Source: Bacillota bacterium (GTDB lineage: Bacteria; Bacillota; Sulfobacillia; Symbiobacteriales; Symbiobacteriaceae). Taken from it: a stretch of 38,301 nucleotides of DNA. The notes beneath the pieces were generated by a model. The model worked only from the letters and a program-made list of their open reading frames with translations. It was not told the DNA's origin and made no database searches. The stretch is from positions 1 to 38,301 of the forward strand of contig JAMNXV010000195.1 of assembly GCA_023623185.1 (NCBI GenBank), in the 5' to 3' direction. The position numbers and the translations under genes are program-made. Shown here one piece after another: positions 14,986-23,006 of this stretch (its first letter is position 1; every line of letters begins with the position of its first letter).

Positions 14986-16977
14986 GTGAAGAACTCCAGC
15001 AGGTGCCCGTACTGCGGAGCGGCCGTCTCGTCGTCCGCCAACTACTGCGACAGCTGCGGCACGCCGCTGAAGGCGGCGGCCGGCGCGCCCGCGCGGCGGC
15101 GCGGCCGGACCGCCGGCCGGGTGGCGGTGTGGGTCTTTGCGGCGGTGCTGATCGCATTCTTCGGTACCGGGGTGCTGGGCGGCTTCCGCGTGCACGCGGG
15201 CCGGTGGCCCTGGAACCCGCAGGAGGCGGCGCCGGCCGAGCCGGCCGACCCGAACCGCACGCCCGGCGGGCCCGAGCCGGAGCAGCCGCAGGGCGAGCAG
15301 CCGTCGGCCCCGCTGGAGCGCTACCTGCGCTCCACCGTGACGATTCACGTGCGCGGCGAGCAGGGCAGCCGCGTGGGCACCGGATTCATCATCGACACCG
15401 GGGGCCACATCGTGACCAACGCGCACGTGGTCGAGGGGCACCGGGAGTGCGTGACCGTCATCGACGACAACGGCACCACGCACCAGGGCAGCGTGGCGGG
15501 GTCCGACCGCAACCGCGACGTCGCCCTGATCACGGTGCCGACCATGGCCAGGTGGCCCGATGTCCTTTCGCTTTCCGACCGGAGTGTGAAGGCCGGCGAG
15601 CCGGTCTACGCCTGGGGGCGCACGAAGGGCAGCCCGAGCAAGTCCGTGCTGCCGGCGGAGGTCGTCGAGACGGGCCACGCCCGTCGCATCGAGGGGCGCT
15701 ACTACGCCGATCTGGTGGTCTTCCGGGGGGCCGAGGTGACGCACGGCTCCAGCGGCGGCCCGCTGCTGGATCCCGCGACCGGCGAGGTGGTCGGGATCGT
15801 CACCGCCGGGTCCGATAACGGCCTGGGTTACGCGATTCCCATCGCCGGCGAGGTCGCCCGGCTCATCGCCCAGTGGGCGCAGCAGCCGCTGCCTTCCGGG
15901 TGCGGCGAGGTGCCCGCGGGCGACGCGACGCCGGTGGTCCTGGCGGCGGTGGCCCCGCTGTCAGGCGCCCACGGCGCCTGGGGCATCGACCTGGCCAGCG
16001 GCGTCGAACTGGCGCTGCGGGACATGGAGGCCGACCTGCTGAAGGCCGGCTACCAGGTGTCGCTGGCCCGGTACGACGACCAGGGGCAGCCTGAGGTGGC
16101 CGCCGAACATGCCCGGAGCCTGGCGTACGATCCGGGCGTGATCGGGGTGGTGGGCAGCTTCACCAGCGAGGCCACCCGGGCGCTGGCGGAGGCGCTGAGC
16201 GAGAGCGGGCTCGTGCTGGTCGCGCCCACGGCCCGTGCGGAGGACCTGCTGCAGGCCGGCTGGCCGCACGTCAACCGGCTGGTGGCGCACCAGGCCCGGC
16301 TCGATTCGGCCGCGGCGGCCTTTGCCAGGGCCAGGCTGAATGTCGGCGCCATCCTGCTGCTGCTTGACGGCAGCGAGGAGGCCGAGCGGCGGGCGGCCTC
16401 GTTCACCACCGCGGCGGAGATCATGGGCCTTCCGGTCGCGGGCCGCGTCGTCGTGTCCGGTCAGGTGAACGGTTCCGCCCTGGCGGCAGCCGTGAGGGCG
16501 TACGCGCCCGACGCGCTCTTCTACGCCGGCAACAGCCAGACCGGCTACCAGGCGGTAACGGCCCTGCGCCAGGCGGGCGTTGACCTGCCCGTCATCGGCG
16601 GCGTCGAACTCTACAACCCCGCGTTCGAGAGGACGGAAGGCTCCGGCTGGCGGGACATCTACTTCGCCCACTTCACCCAGGGGAACGACGCCCGGTTCAT
16701 GCGCCACTTCGAGGCCATTCTGGGCAAGCCGACGCGCGGCTACGGCATGTTCGGGTACGATGCGGCACGGGTCATTCTGGAAGCGCTGGTGAGCTACGGC
16801 GAGGCGCATCCGGGCCAGGTGCCGGACCGGGCCGAGCTGGCCGAGCGGGTGCGGGCGACCCGGGGGCTGAAGGGCTGGTCGACGCGGATCAGCTTCGATC
16901 CGGCCACGGGGGAGAACCAGGCGGCGCGTGTCTACTTCTTCGAGTGGGTGGACGGGCGTTACGAACTGCAGCACTAG
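14986..16977 (+). CDS. Membrane-anchored trypsin-like protease fused to a periplasmic-binding-type domain
   Basis: The 663-residue protein combines four parts. Residues 7-24 are a zinc ribbon (CPYC...CDSC). A membrane helix at about 46-66 follows an Arg-rich stretch, so the ribbon faces the cytoplasm. After a Pro/Glu-rich linker comes a trypsin-like domain with the triad His147 (TNAHVVEG), Asp178 (NRDVALI) and Ser256 (HGSSGGP). From about residue 310 to the end is a LivK/leucine-binding-type domain: VAAVAPLSGAHGAWGIDLASG, VGVVGSFTSEAT (read here as IGVVGSFTSEAT), LVLVAPTA and YGMFGYDAARVILEAL. No PDZ domain is seen. A ligand-sensing exported protease is the natural inference; ligand and substrate are unknown. 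GTG at 14986 follows AGGAGAGAGG. It lies 74 bases after uvrA and ends before a terminator. Confidence 0.9.
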   Translation: MKNSSRCPYCGAAVSSSANYCDSCGTPLKAAAGAPARRRGRTAGRVAVWVFAAVLIAFFGTGVLGGFRVHAGRWPWNPQEAAPAEPADPNRTPGGPEPEQPQGEQPSAPLERYLRSTVTIHVRGEQGSRVGTGFIIDTGGHIVTNAHVVEGHRECVTVIDDNGTTHQGSVAGSDRNRDVALITVPTMARWPDVLSLSDRSVKAGEPVYAWGRTKGSPSKSVLPAEVVETGHARRIEGRYYADLVVFRGAEVTHGSSGGPLLDPATGEVVGIVTAGSDNGLGYAIPIAGEVARLIAQWAQQPLPSGCGEVPAGDATPVVLAAVAPLSGAHGAWGIDLASGVELALRDMEADLLKAGYQVSLARYDDQGQPEVAAEHARSLAYDPGVIGVVGSFTSEATRALAEALSESGLVLVAPTARAEDLLQAGWPHVNRLVAHQARLDSAAAAFARARLNVGAILLLLDGSEEAERRAASFTTAAEIMGLPVAGRVVVSGQVNGSALAAAVRAYAPDALFYAGNSQTGYQAVTALRQAGVDLPVIGGVELYNPAFERTEGSGWRDIYFAHFTQGNDARFMRHFEAILGKPTRGYGMFGYDAARVILEALVSYGEAHPGQVPDRAELAERVRATRGLKGWSTRISFDPATGENQAARVYFFEWVDGRYELQH

Positions 16978-16986
16978 CAGGAAAAA

Positions 16987-17036
16987 GGCTCTGGCGCGGA
17001 GAACTAGGAACAACCTCTTTCCGCGCCGGGGCCTTT
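16987..17036 (+). terminator. Terminator after the protease/binding-protein gene
   Basis: Bases 16987-17000 (GGCTCTGGCGCGGA) pair with 17020-17033 (TCCGCGCCGGGGCC), with two G-U pairs, around a 19-base loop; three A-T pairs extend the base. The T run is short (TTTC). It separates the upstream gene from the ECF sigma operon. Confidence 0.7.
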
Positions 17037-17063
17037 CGGACATAGGAAGTATCGTGGTATAGT
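17035..17063 (+). promoter_or_regulatory. Candidate promoter of the first ECF sigma operon
   Basis: TATAGT (17058-17063) is a good -10 box. The best -35 at 17 bases is TTCGGA (17035-17040), matching only the TT and final A. An ECF-type autoregulated promoter was looked for and is not obvious. Confidence 0.35.
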
Positions 17064-17108
17064 AAGTTATATGTGTACGTGACGGGGAGGTGAGCGGCCA
17101 TCGCTGAG

Positions 17109-17747
17109 TTGGAGCCCGTGCTTGACGCGGAACTGGATTTGATTGAGCGTTGCCAGACGGGAGATCGAGAGGCGTTCGAGGAGCTGTTCACCTTCTACCG
17201 CGACGATGTGTTTCGCTTCGCCTACCTGGTGGTGCGGGACTCGACCCTGGCGCAGGACGTGGTGCAGGAGACCTTCCTGAAGGTCTTCCGCTCCATCGCC
17301 AAGTTTCAGTTTCGGTCGAGCTTCAAGTCCTGGCTCTACCGAGTCGCCGTGAACGAGGCGATCACCCTTCTGCGCCGGCGCAAGATCAAGGAAGAGCTGG
17401 ACCCTGCGCCGGGCGCGAGCCAGGAGCATCAGCGCGACCGGGTCGAGCGCGCCTGGCAGCCGGAAGAGGCCGTGCTCGACAGTGAGGAGCGCCACCTTCT
17501 GCATGTCGCGATCGGCCGCTTGGACCCCGTCCACCGGTCTGTGATCGTTCTGAAGTACTTTCACGAGTTCTCCGATACCGAGATCGCGGCCGTGATCGGC
17601 TGCCCGCCCGGTACGGTGAAGTCGCGGCTGCACCGGGCGCGGGAACTGCTGCGCCACCAGATGGCGCGCCAGATGGGCAGGCCGGACCTGATCGCCCTGT
17701 CCTACCACCGCCTGTCGAAGACGTCGCTTGTGCCCTGCGAGGAGTGA
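17109..17747 (+). CDS. ECF-type RNA polymerase sigma factor (first of two)
   Basis: The protein of about 212 residues has sigma region 2 (FEELFTFYRDDVFRFAYLVV, DVVQETFLKVFRSI, FKSWLYRVAVNEAI) and region 4 (LDPVHRSVIVLKYFHEFSDTEIA, then GCPPGTVKSRLHRARELLR) with a charged linker between. This is the sigma-70 ECF plan. Its start is unclear: TTG at 17109 is the first usual start codon, but the strong GGGGAGG (17084-17090) sits 18 bases away. An ATC codon at 17100 lies at ideal spacing, in frame, giving three more residues. A gene for a small membrane protein follows after 4 bases and is probably its anti-sigma partner. Which signal it answers to is not visible. Confidence 0.92.
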   Translation: MEPVLDAELDLIERCQTGDREAFEELFTFYRDDVFRFAYLVVRDSTLAQDVVQETFLKVFRSIAKFQFRSSFKSWLYRVAVNEAITLLRRRKIKEELDPAPGASQEHQRDRVERAWQPEEAVLDSEERHLLHVAIGRLDPVHRSVIVLKYFHEFSDTEIAAVIGCPPGTVKSRLHRARELLRHQMARQMGRPDLIALSYHRLSKTSLVPCEE

Positions 17748-17751
17748 GACC

Positions 17752-18126
17752 ATGCGCGTCAACGAACGGACGATTCGGGATGTCTTGCGTTCGGAGGCGG
17801 CGCGTGTGGTGCCGCCGCCGGATTTGTGGGAGCGCATCGAGCGGGAACTGGATCGTGACCGGCTGGGGCGGACAGCGCGTGCGGCCCGCCGTCGCGCCTT
17901 CGGCCTCCGCCAGGTGGTGGTCGCTGCCCTCGCGGTGGGCGCCCTCTGGTTCGTGATCGCGCCGGCCCGGCCCGCTGTGCGCCAGGTGGCCCTCTCGCCG
18001 GGGCGCTGGGCGGACATCGACCGCACCTGGGTCGCCGTGGTGGTCCCGGTGGCACGGTCAGAGGCCGGCCGGCCGGCTGTGACCGACCTGCGCTGGTCGT
18101 CGCAGGAGATCACGCTCCTGCGCTGA
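17752..18126 (+). CDS. Small single-pass membrane protein, putative anti-sigma factor
   Basis: The 124-residue protein has an N-terminal charged cytoplasmic segment of about 50 residues, one membrane helix (VVVAALAVGALWFVIAPA) and a short outer part. It lies 4 bases after the ECF sigma gene, preceded by GAGGAGTGAG that overlaps the sigma stop, which is the usual arrangement for a sigma/anti-sigma pair. It lacks the HxxxCxxC zinc motif of ZAS-type anti-sigma factors. I infer the role from position, size and topology only; sequence alone does not show it. Confidence 0.6.
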   Translation: MRVNERTIRDVLRSEAARVVPPPDLWERIERELDRDRLGRTARAARRRAFGLRQVVVAALAVGALWFVIAPARPAVRQVALSPGRWADIDRTWVAVVVPVARSEAGRPAVTDLRWSSQEITLLR

Positions 18127-18140
18127 GTTGGATCCGGTCG

Positions 18141-18162
18141 CCCCGCTCCGGCGGGGCCTTTT
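18141..18162 (+). terminator. Intrinsic terminator before uvrC
   Basis: CCCCGC (18141-18146) and GCGGGG (18151-18156) around a TCCG loop are followed by CCTTTTCT. It ends the sigma/anti-sigma operon 15 bases past the stop. Confidence 0.8.
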
Positions 18163-18203
18163 CTGTGGCGGCGGATGCTAAACTATAGGGACAGGGGAGG
18201 TGA

Positions 18204-20099
18204 GTGCGCTTGGGCCTGGAGGAGCAGATCAAGCTGCTGCCGGACCGGCCGGGCTGCTACCTGTTCAAGGATGCCTCCGGCCGCATCATCTATGTGGGAA
18301 AGGCACGGAACCTGAAGAACCGTGTGCGCCAGTATTTCCAGTCGTCCCGCAACCTGACGGCCAAGGTGCTCGTGATGGTCAGCCAGATTGTGGAGATCGA
18401 GCACATCGTGACGGATACGGAAACTGAGGCGCTGGTTCTGGAGTCTAACCTGATTAAGAAGCACAAGCCCAAGTACAACATCCGCCTGCGGGATGACAAG
18501 CACTACCCCTATCTGCGCCTGACCCTGACCGAAGAGTGGCCGCGGCTGGTGGTGGCCCGCTCGATGAAGAAGGACGGCTCCCGCTACTTCGGCCCCTACA
18601 CCAGCAGCCAGGCCATGTGGGAGACGATGAAGCTGGCCCGCCGGCTGTTTCCGCTGCGCACCTGCAGTGACCCCGCCCGGTATCCGCGGGGGTGCCTGCA
18701 GTACCACATCGGCCGCTGCCTGGCCCCGTGCCTGCCTGACTTCGACCGCCACGAGGCGTATGCCGAGGCGGTGCGCGACCTGCAGGCCTTCCTGGAGGGC
18801 CGCACGCAGGACGTGGTGGCCCGCCTTCACGCCCGCATGGAGCAGGCGGCGGAGCGGCTGGAGTTCGAGCGGGCCGCCGAGTTGCGCGACCAGATCAGGG
18901 CCATCGAGAAGGTGACCGAGAAGCAGAAGATCATCGCGCACACCATGGTGGACCTGGACGCCATCGCCTATGCACGGCTGTACGACGAGGCCGGCGTGCA
19001 GGTCTTCTTCGTCCGGCAGGGGAAGCTGGTGGGGCGCGATCAGTTCATCATGTCGGGAGCCGATGAGATGACGGGAGGCGAGATCCTCGCCGCCTTCATC
19101 CAGCAGCATTACAGCCAGACGGACTTCGTGCCGAAGGAGATTCTGGTCAGCGAGGAGATTCCGGAGGCCGACGTGATCACGGAGTGGCTCTCGGCCAAAC
19201 GGGGCTCGCGGGTGGTGCTGCGCCGCCCGAAGCGGGGTGAAAAGCGCGGGCTGGTGGAGATGGTGGAGCAGAACGCGCAGGAGGCCATGGCCGAGCGCAA
19301 ACAGCAGCGTGAGCTGGAGCTGGCCGCGACCGAGGGCGCGCTGCACGAGCTGCAGGAGGCCCTGGACCTGCCGCGGCTGCCCCACCGCATCGAGTGCTTC
19401 GACGTGTCGCACGTGCAGGGCTCCCAGGTTGTGGCCGCCATGGTGGTCTTCGAGGGCGGCAAGCCCAAGAAGGCGGACTACCGGCGGTTCAAGATGAAGG
19501 TCGACCAGAACAACGACTTCGCCAACATGGCCGAGGCCGTCACGCGCCGCTTCCGCCGGGGGCTCGCCGAGCGGGCCGCGCAGGTCGAGGGGCGCGTGAG
19601 GGACCTGGAGGAGAGTCGGGTGGCTGAGGGCGGGTCGGCGTACGGCGGCAAGTTCGCCGACTTTCCCGATCTGCTGATCATTGACGGCGGCAAGGGCCAG
19701 CTCTCCTACGTCCGGGCTGTGATGCGCGATCTGGGCGTCGACCACATTCCCACCTTCGGTCTGGCCGAGGCGGAGGAGCGGCTCTGCGCGGAGGACCGCC
19801 CGGGCTGGATCGAACTGCCCCGGGGTTCGCAGGCGCTCTTCCTGCTGCAGCGTCTCCGGGACGAGGCGCACCGCTTCGCCATCACCTATCACCGCAAGCT
19901 TCACCGACGGGCGAGCACGCAGAGCCGGCTCGACGAGGTGCCGGGCATCGGGCCCAAGCGAAAGAAGGCCCTTCTCCAGCATTTCGGCTCGCTGAAGGCC
20001 ATCCGGGAGGCCACGGTGGAGGAGGTGGCGCAGGTTCCGGGCCTGAACCGGGAGCTGGCGGAGCGGGTGAAGGAGGCCCTGGGCGGCCCGATGCGCTGA
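18204..20099 (+). CDS. uvrC: Excinuclease ABC subunit C
   Basis: The protein of about 631 residues is a full UvrC, which makes both incisions in nucleotide excision repair. The N-terminal GIY-YIG nuclease is seen in LPDRPGCYLFKD and IIYVGKARNLKNRV; cysteines CSDP and CLQYHIGRCLAPC follow. The UVR domain that contacts UvrB is LEFERAAELRDQI; the RNase H-like nuclease is CFDVSHVQGSQVVAAMVVFE with DLLIIDGGKGQLS; and the C terminus has two helix-hairpin-helix motifs (VPGIGPKRKKALLQHFGS and VPGLNRELAERVKEAL). GTG at 18204 is used, although TTG at 18210 has better spacing from GGGGAGG (18194-18200). A terminator precedes the gene. Confidence 0.96.
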   Translation: MRLGLEEQIKLLPDRPGCYLFKDASGRIIYVGKARNLKNRVRQYFQSSRNLTAKVLVMVSQIVEIEHIVTDTETEALVLESNLIKKHKPKYNIRLRDDKHYPYLRLTLTEEWPRLVVARSMKKDGSRYFGPYTSSQAMWETMKLARRLFPLRTCSDPARYPRGCLQYHIGRCLAPCLPDFDRHEAYAEAVRDLQAFLEGRTQDVVARLHARMEQAAERLEFERAAELRDQIRAIEKVTEKQKIIAHTMVDLDAIAYARLYDEAGVQVFFVRQGKLVGRDQFIMSGADEMTGGEILAAFIQQHYSQTDFVPKEILVSEEIPEADVITEWLSAKRGSRVVLRRPKRGEKRGLVEMVEQNAQEAMAERKQQRELELAATEGALHELQEALDLPRLPHRIECFDVSHVQGSQVVAAMVVFEGGKPKKADYRRFKMKVDQNNDFANMAEAVTRRFRRGLAERAAQVEGRVRDLEESRVAEGGSAYGGKFADFPDLLIIDGGKGQLSYVRAVMRDLGVDHIPTFGLAEAEERLCAEDRPGWIELPRGSQALFLLQRLRDEAHRFAITYHRKLHRRASTQSRLDEVPGIGPKRKKALLQHFGSLKAIREATVEEVAQVPGLNRELAERVKEALGGPMR

Positions 20100-20147
20100 G
20101 CGGCGCCGCATTCGCTACTGCTACACTCTACTGATGAAAGGGTATGA

Positions 20148-21077
20148 ATGACGATGAATAAGCGCTGGGTTGCCATGGCACTGTTTGTCTCCGTCCTGCT
20201 GGCCGGCTGCGGCGGCGCCGCCTCAAACCAGACCCCGCCCGGTTCAACGCCGCCTGCCTCCACGGATCCGGCAGACGATCCGCAGCCGGACCCCGGCTCC
20301 GGGGCCGAGGAGCCCGGCGGAGAGGCGGATCCCGCAGACCCGGAGGACCCTGCCGATCCGGCTGATCCGGCCGCCTGGCCCGACCCGGCCGACCCGACCG
20401 ATGCCGAGCCCGGCGGTGCGGCCGGCGACCACCCGACCGATCCCGGGCTGCCTGCGGTCACCTGGAAGCCGAGCGGCATCGGCTACCCGCTGGTGCCCAG
20501 CGACCCGTCGGTCCAGCAGAAAGTGGCCATGCTCACCTTTGACGACGGCCCCTCGAACTACACGCCCGAGGTGCTGGACCGGCTGAAGGAGGCCGGCGTG
20601 AAGGCGGTGTTCTTCATCACCGGCTACGGCGCCGCGGAGCACCCCGAGCTGTTGAAGCGCATCCACGAGGAAGGGCACCTGCTCGGCATCCACACCATGA
20701 CCCACCCCAACATGACCGAGCTGAGCCGCGAGGAGCAGATCGAAGAGATCCAGCCGCTGATCGACCTGATCACCGAGGTGACCGGCGAGCGGCCGAGGTA
20801 TTTCCGCCCGCCCTTCGGCGCCTACAACGGCACGCTGCTCGCCACCCTGGACGAACTGGGGCTGGAGCTGATCAACTGGAGCAACGGCTCGCTCGACTGG
20901 GAGGGCGTCGTGGACGGGTATAAGGACCCGAACCAGGTGGTCGCCGACGTGCTGGATCAGCTCCACCCGGGCTCGGTCATCCTGGCGCACGACACCATGA
21001 AGCACACCGCCGAGGCCGTGCCGCTGATCATCGAGGCGCTCCGGGCCGAGGGTTACGAGTTCGTGGTCCTGCCCTGA
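20148..21077 (+). CDS. Polysaccharide deacetylase lipoprotein (NodB/CE4 domain)
   Basis: The 309-residue protein starts with a lipoprotein signal (ALFVSVLLAGC), so it should be lipid-anchored on the outer face of the membrane. Residues about 30-95 are a linker of Asp-Pro-Ala repeats (DPADPEDPADPADPA). Residues about 120-309 are a CE4 deacetylase with its motifs: TFDDGPS carrying catalytic and metal Asp, HTMTHPNM with the two metal histidines, RPPFGAYN, and LAHDTMKHTAEA. The enzyme probably removes acetyl groups from peptidoglycan or another polysaccharide. ATG at 20148 follows AAAGGG. It is monocistronic, with a bidirectional terminator after it. Metal ligands are complete. Confidence 0.93.
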   Translation: MTMNKRWVAMALFVSVLLAGCGGAASNQTPPGSTPPASTDPADDPQPDPGSGAEEPGGEADPADPEDPADPADPAAWPDPADPTDAEPGGAAGDHPTDPGLPAVTWKPSGIGYPLVPSDPSVQQKVAMLTFDDGPSNYTPEVLDRLKEAGVKAVFFITGYGAAEHPELLKRIHEEGHLLGIHTMTHPNMTELSREEQIEEIQPLIDLITEVTGERPRYFRPPFGAYNGTLLATLDELGLELINWSNGSLDWEGVVDGYKDPNQVVADVLDQLHPGSVILAHDTMKHTAEAVPLIIEALRAEGYEFVVLP

Positions 21078-21098
21078 CAACAGGAGCCATGAGATGAA

Positions 21099-21126
21099 GA
21101 AAGAAGGGGAACGCTCCCCTTCTTTC
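21099..21126. terminator. Bidirectional terminator between convergent genes
   Basis: GAAAGAAGGGGA (21099-21110) and TCCCCTTCTTTC (21115-21126) form a perfect 12-bp stem with an ACGC loop. It is placed between the deacetylase stop and the stop of the convergent thioredoxin gene at 21132. The pyrimidine-rich right arm and the minus-strand TTCATCTC tail give modest T content on each side. Confidence 0.75.
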
Positions 21127-21131
21127 CGGCT

Positions 21132-22346
21132 TTATGGGACCTTCTCCCGCCGCCGCCACCAGAGCCAGGCCAGCGTGGCCGCCAGCGCGGCGGCCAGCTG
21201 CACCGCGGTCACGCCGGCCGGCGCGCCCGACGGGCGGGCCAGGTCGGCAAGGGCCACGGCGAGGGCGCCCAGCAGCAGGGCGGTGACCGTCCCCTGCCCC
21301 GCAGCAGGGGCGGAACGGGTCTGGGCGAGGAGGCTCAGCAGCCCCGCAGCCAGGAGGGCCGGCCCCAGGGCCCACTCGGACGGCGCGGGCGAGCCCAGGG
21401 CGGCGACCCCGACGCCGAGCAGCAGAGCGGGCAGGGTGCGATCCCACACCTGCAGCCGGTCCGGCACACGGCGCAGCCCCCAGAGGCCCAGCGCCAGGCC
21501 GCCGGCCAGGGCGCCCGGCAGCGCCAGGGCGCCGTAGGGGAAGGTGAGCAGGAGCGCGGGGCTGCGCACGTAGGCGCCGGGATCCAGCAGCACGTAGAGC
21601 AGCTTCGCGCCGAAGGCGCCGCCGACGGCCAGGTTGAGCACCAAGTCGCGGGCGGACTCCGCGACTGCGGGCACGGGCCCCGCGCGTCCCGCCAGCACGT
21701 AGGCCAGCAGGAGGCCGGCCAGCCAGAACACCGCCCGCGTGGGCAGGACGGCCGGGCCGAGGCTGACCGCCTCGGGCAGCAGGCTGCCCAGGCCGCGCCC
21801 GGTCTGGGGGGCAGCCGGGTTTGCAGCCGCTGCCGCCAGGTACTCCTGCATCGCCCGGTAGGACAGCGGCCCCGCCACGCGGGCGGTGATCACGCCCTCA
21901 GGACTGATGAACAGGCTCGTGGGCATGGAGGCCACCTGGAAGCGGGCGCCGGCCTCGTCTGCGGGGTCCAGCAGGACGGGGAAGCTGTACCCGTGCTCGG
22001 CCAGGTAGGCCAGCGGCGCCGAAGGGCTGGCCTCCCGGGCCGTGAGGTTGACCGTGAGGAGGGCGGTTCCGGGTGGGAGCGACGCCGCGAGCCGCTCGAT
22101 CTCCGGCATTTCGGCGCGGCACGGCCCGCACCAGGAGGCCCAGAAGTTGAGGAAGACCGCCCGGCCCTGATAGTCGGCCAGGCTGACCGGCCGGCCGCTG
22201 AGGTCCGCCAGCTCCAGCGCCGGGGCCCGGTGGCCGACGGCGGGGCGCGGCGGCCCCTCCGGTGCAGCGCCCGCCGGCCGGAAGGCGCCGCCCAGGAGCA
22301 GCACAGCCCAGATCAGCAGGAGGATCGCCCCGTGTGCGCGCCGCAG
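21132..22346 (-). CDS. TlpA-like thioredoxin fused to a multi-pass membrane domain (Lgt-like)
   Basis: From CTG at 22346 the protein is 404 residues. It starts RRAHGAILLLIWAVLLLGG, a signal anchor, followed by a TlpA/ResA thioredoxin domain (residues about 35-165) with FLNFWASWCGPC, cysteines 73 and 76, and the cis-proline in ASMPTSLFI. It should reduce or oxidise thiols outside the cell. The remaining 220 residues are membrane helices; the segment GGAFGAKLLYVLLDPGAYV and then LALPGALAGGLALG recalls prolipoprotein diacylglyceryl transferase, but the HGG active site is absent. No ATG, GTG or TTG precedes 22304 in frame, and starting there would cut off most of the signal helix. GGGAGG lies 8 bases before CTG 22346, so a CTG start is proposed. 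Confidence 0.82.
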   Translation of the reverse strand: MRRAHGAILLLIWAVLLLGGAFRPAGAAPEGPPRPAVGHRAPALELADLSGRPVSLADYQGRAVFLNFWASWCGPCRAEMPEIERLAASLPPGTALLTVNLTAREASPSAPLAYLAEHGYSFPVLLDPADEAGARFQVASMPTSLFISPEGVITARVAGPLSYRAMQEYLAAAAANPAAPQTGRGLGSLLPEAVSLGPAVLPTRAVFWLAGLLLAYVLAGRAGPVPAVAESARDLVLNLAVGGAFGAKLLYVLLDPGAYVRSPALLLTFPYGALALPGALAGGLALGLWGLRRVPDRLQVWDRTLPALLLGVGVAALGSPAPSEWALGPALLAAGLLSLLAQTRSAPAAGQGTVTALLLGALAVALADLARPSGAPAGVTAVQLAAALAATLAWLWWRRREKVP

Positions 22347-22485
22347 CCTGACCGCCTCCCTTTCTGCGTCGTCCAGCTCTCATATCCTTTGGACGACCCG
22401 GAATTCTGCACAGGTATGTACCGGCTTGTTGAGGTCGCCCTTCACGAATGTTAAACACGACCCTCAAAAACATTGATAAAGAGCC

Positions 22486-22515
22486 TTGACACGAATGAGG
22501 GTTCGCGGATATCAT
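22486..22515 (+). promoter_or_regulatory. Promoter of the DUF2089/DUF4097 operon
   Basis: TTGACA (22486-22491) is followed after 18 bases by TATCAT (22510-22515). The leader to the first start codon is about 70 bases and holds two inverted repeats. The bases between 22347 and 22485 show no gene and no clear minus-strand promoter. Confidence 0.75.
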
Positions 22516-22520
22516 CAACG

Positions 22521-22563
22521 TAAAGGTGGTGCTTTAGGAAAGTTAAGGGTCAGCTTTAACTTT
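22521..22563. promoter_or_regulatory. Two inverted repeats in the leader of the DUF2089 operon
   Basis: TAAAG (22521-22525) pairs with CTTTA (22532-22536). AAAGTTAA (22539-22546) pairs perfectly with TTAACTTT (22556-22563). They begin 6 bases after the -10 box, so the first spans the probable transcription start. They are AT-rich in an otherwise GC-rich region. Operator sites for a regulator, possibly the DUF2089 protein itself, are a reasonable guess. Confidence 0.5.
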
Positions 22564-22591
22564 GGGATCGCACTGACGAAAGGGTGAGGTG

Positions 22592-22993
22592 ATGGGGTTG
22601 AGGAACTGGCGAATGCCCAGTCAGTGCCCGGTCTGCAGCGGGGAACTGACCGTGACGCGCCTGGAGTGCGGCCACTGTGCCACGAAGCTGGAGGGCCGGT
22701 TCGACGCGACGCCGTTCGCCCGGCTCACGCCGGAGCAGCAGGAGTTCGTGATCACCTTCCTGCGGGCCCGGGGGAACATCAAGGAGGTCGAACGGGAGCT
22801 CTCCATGTCGTACCCGACGGTGCGCGCCCGGCTCGACGCGGTGCTGGAGGCCCTGGGCTACCGGGTGGACCGCAGCGCGGCGGAGGAGGAGGAGGCCAGG
22901 GCGAAGCAGGCCCGGCGCAAGGAACTGCTCGACCGGCTGAACCGCGGCGAGATCACCGCCGAGGAAGCGGTGGCGGCGCTGAAGAGCCTGTGA
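22592..22993 (+). CDS. DUF2089 zinc-ribbon/helix-turn-helix protein
   Basis: The protein of about 133 residues has a zinc ribbon, CPVCSGELTVTRLECGHC, then FARLTPEQQEFVITFLRARG and NIKEVERELSMSYPTVRARLD, a helix-turn-helix, as in the DUF2089 family. The C-terminal 40 residues (RRKELLDRLNRGEITAEEAVAAL) look like the short helical module also found at the N terminus of the next two proteins. It is probably a DNA-binding regulator; the target is unknown. ATG at 22592 and GTG at 22589 are both possible behind AAAGGGTGAGG; ATG at 22613 also has a ribosome-binding site. It is the first gene of a three-gene operon. Confidence 0.88.
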   Translation: MGLRNWRMPSQCPVCSGELTVTRLECGHCATKLEGRFDATPFARLTPEQQEFVITFLRARGNIKEVERELSMSYPTVRARLDAVLEALGYRVDRSAAEEEEARAKQARRKELLDRLNRGEITAEEAVAALKSL

Positions 22994-23006
22994 GGGGGTG
23001 GCAGCG

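Noticed and set aside
12149-15157. A 1002-codon open frame on the minus strand opposite uvrA, and similar long frames opposite most genes (for example 532-2202 and 32726-35269)
   Set aside because: They mirror GC-rich coding sequence, lack ribosome-binding sites and recognisable motifs, and have Arg/Gly/His-rich composition typical of antisense frames.
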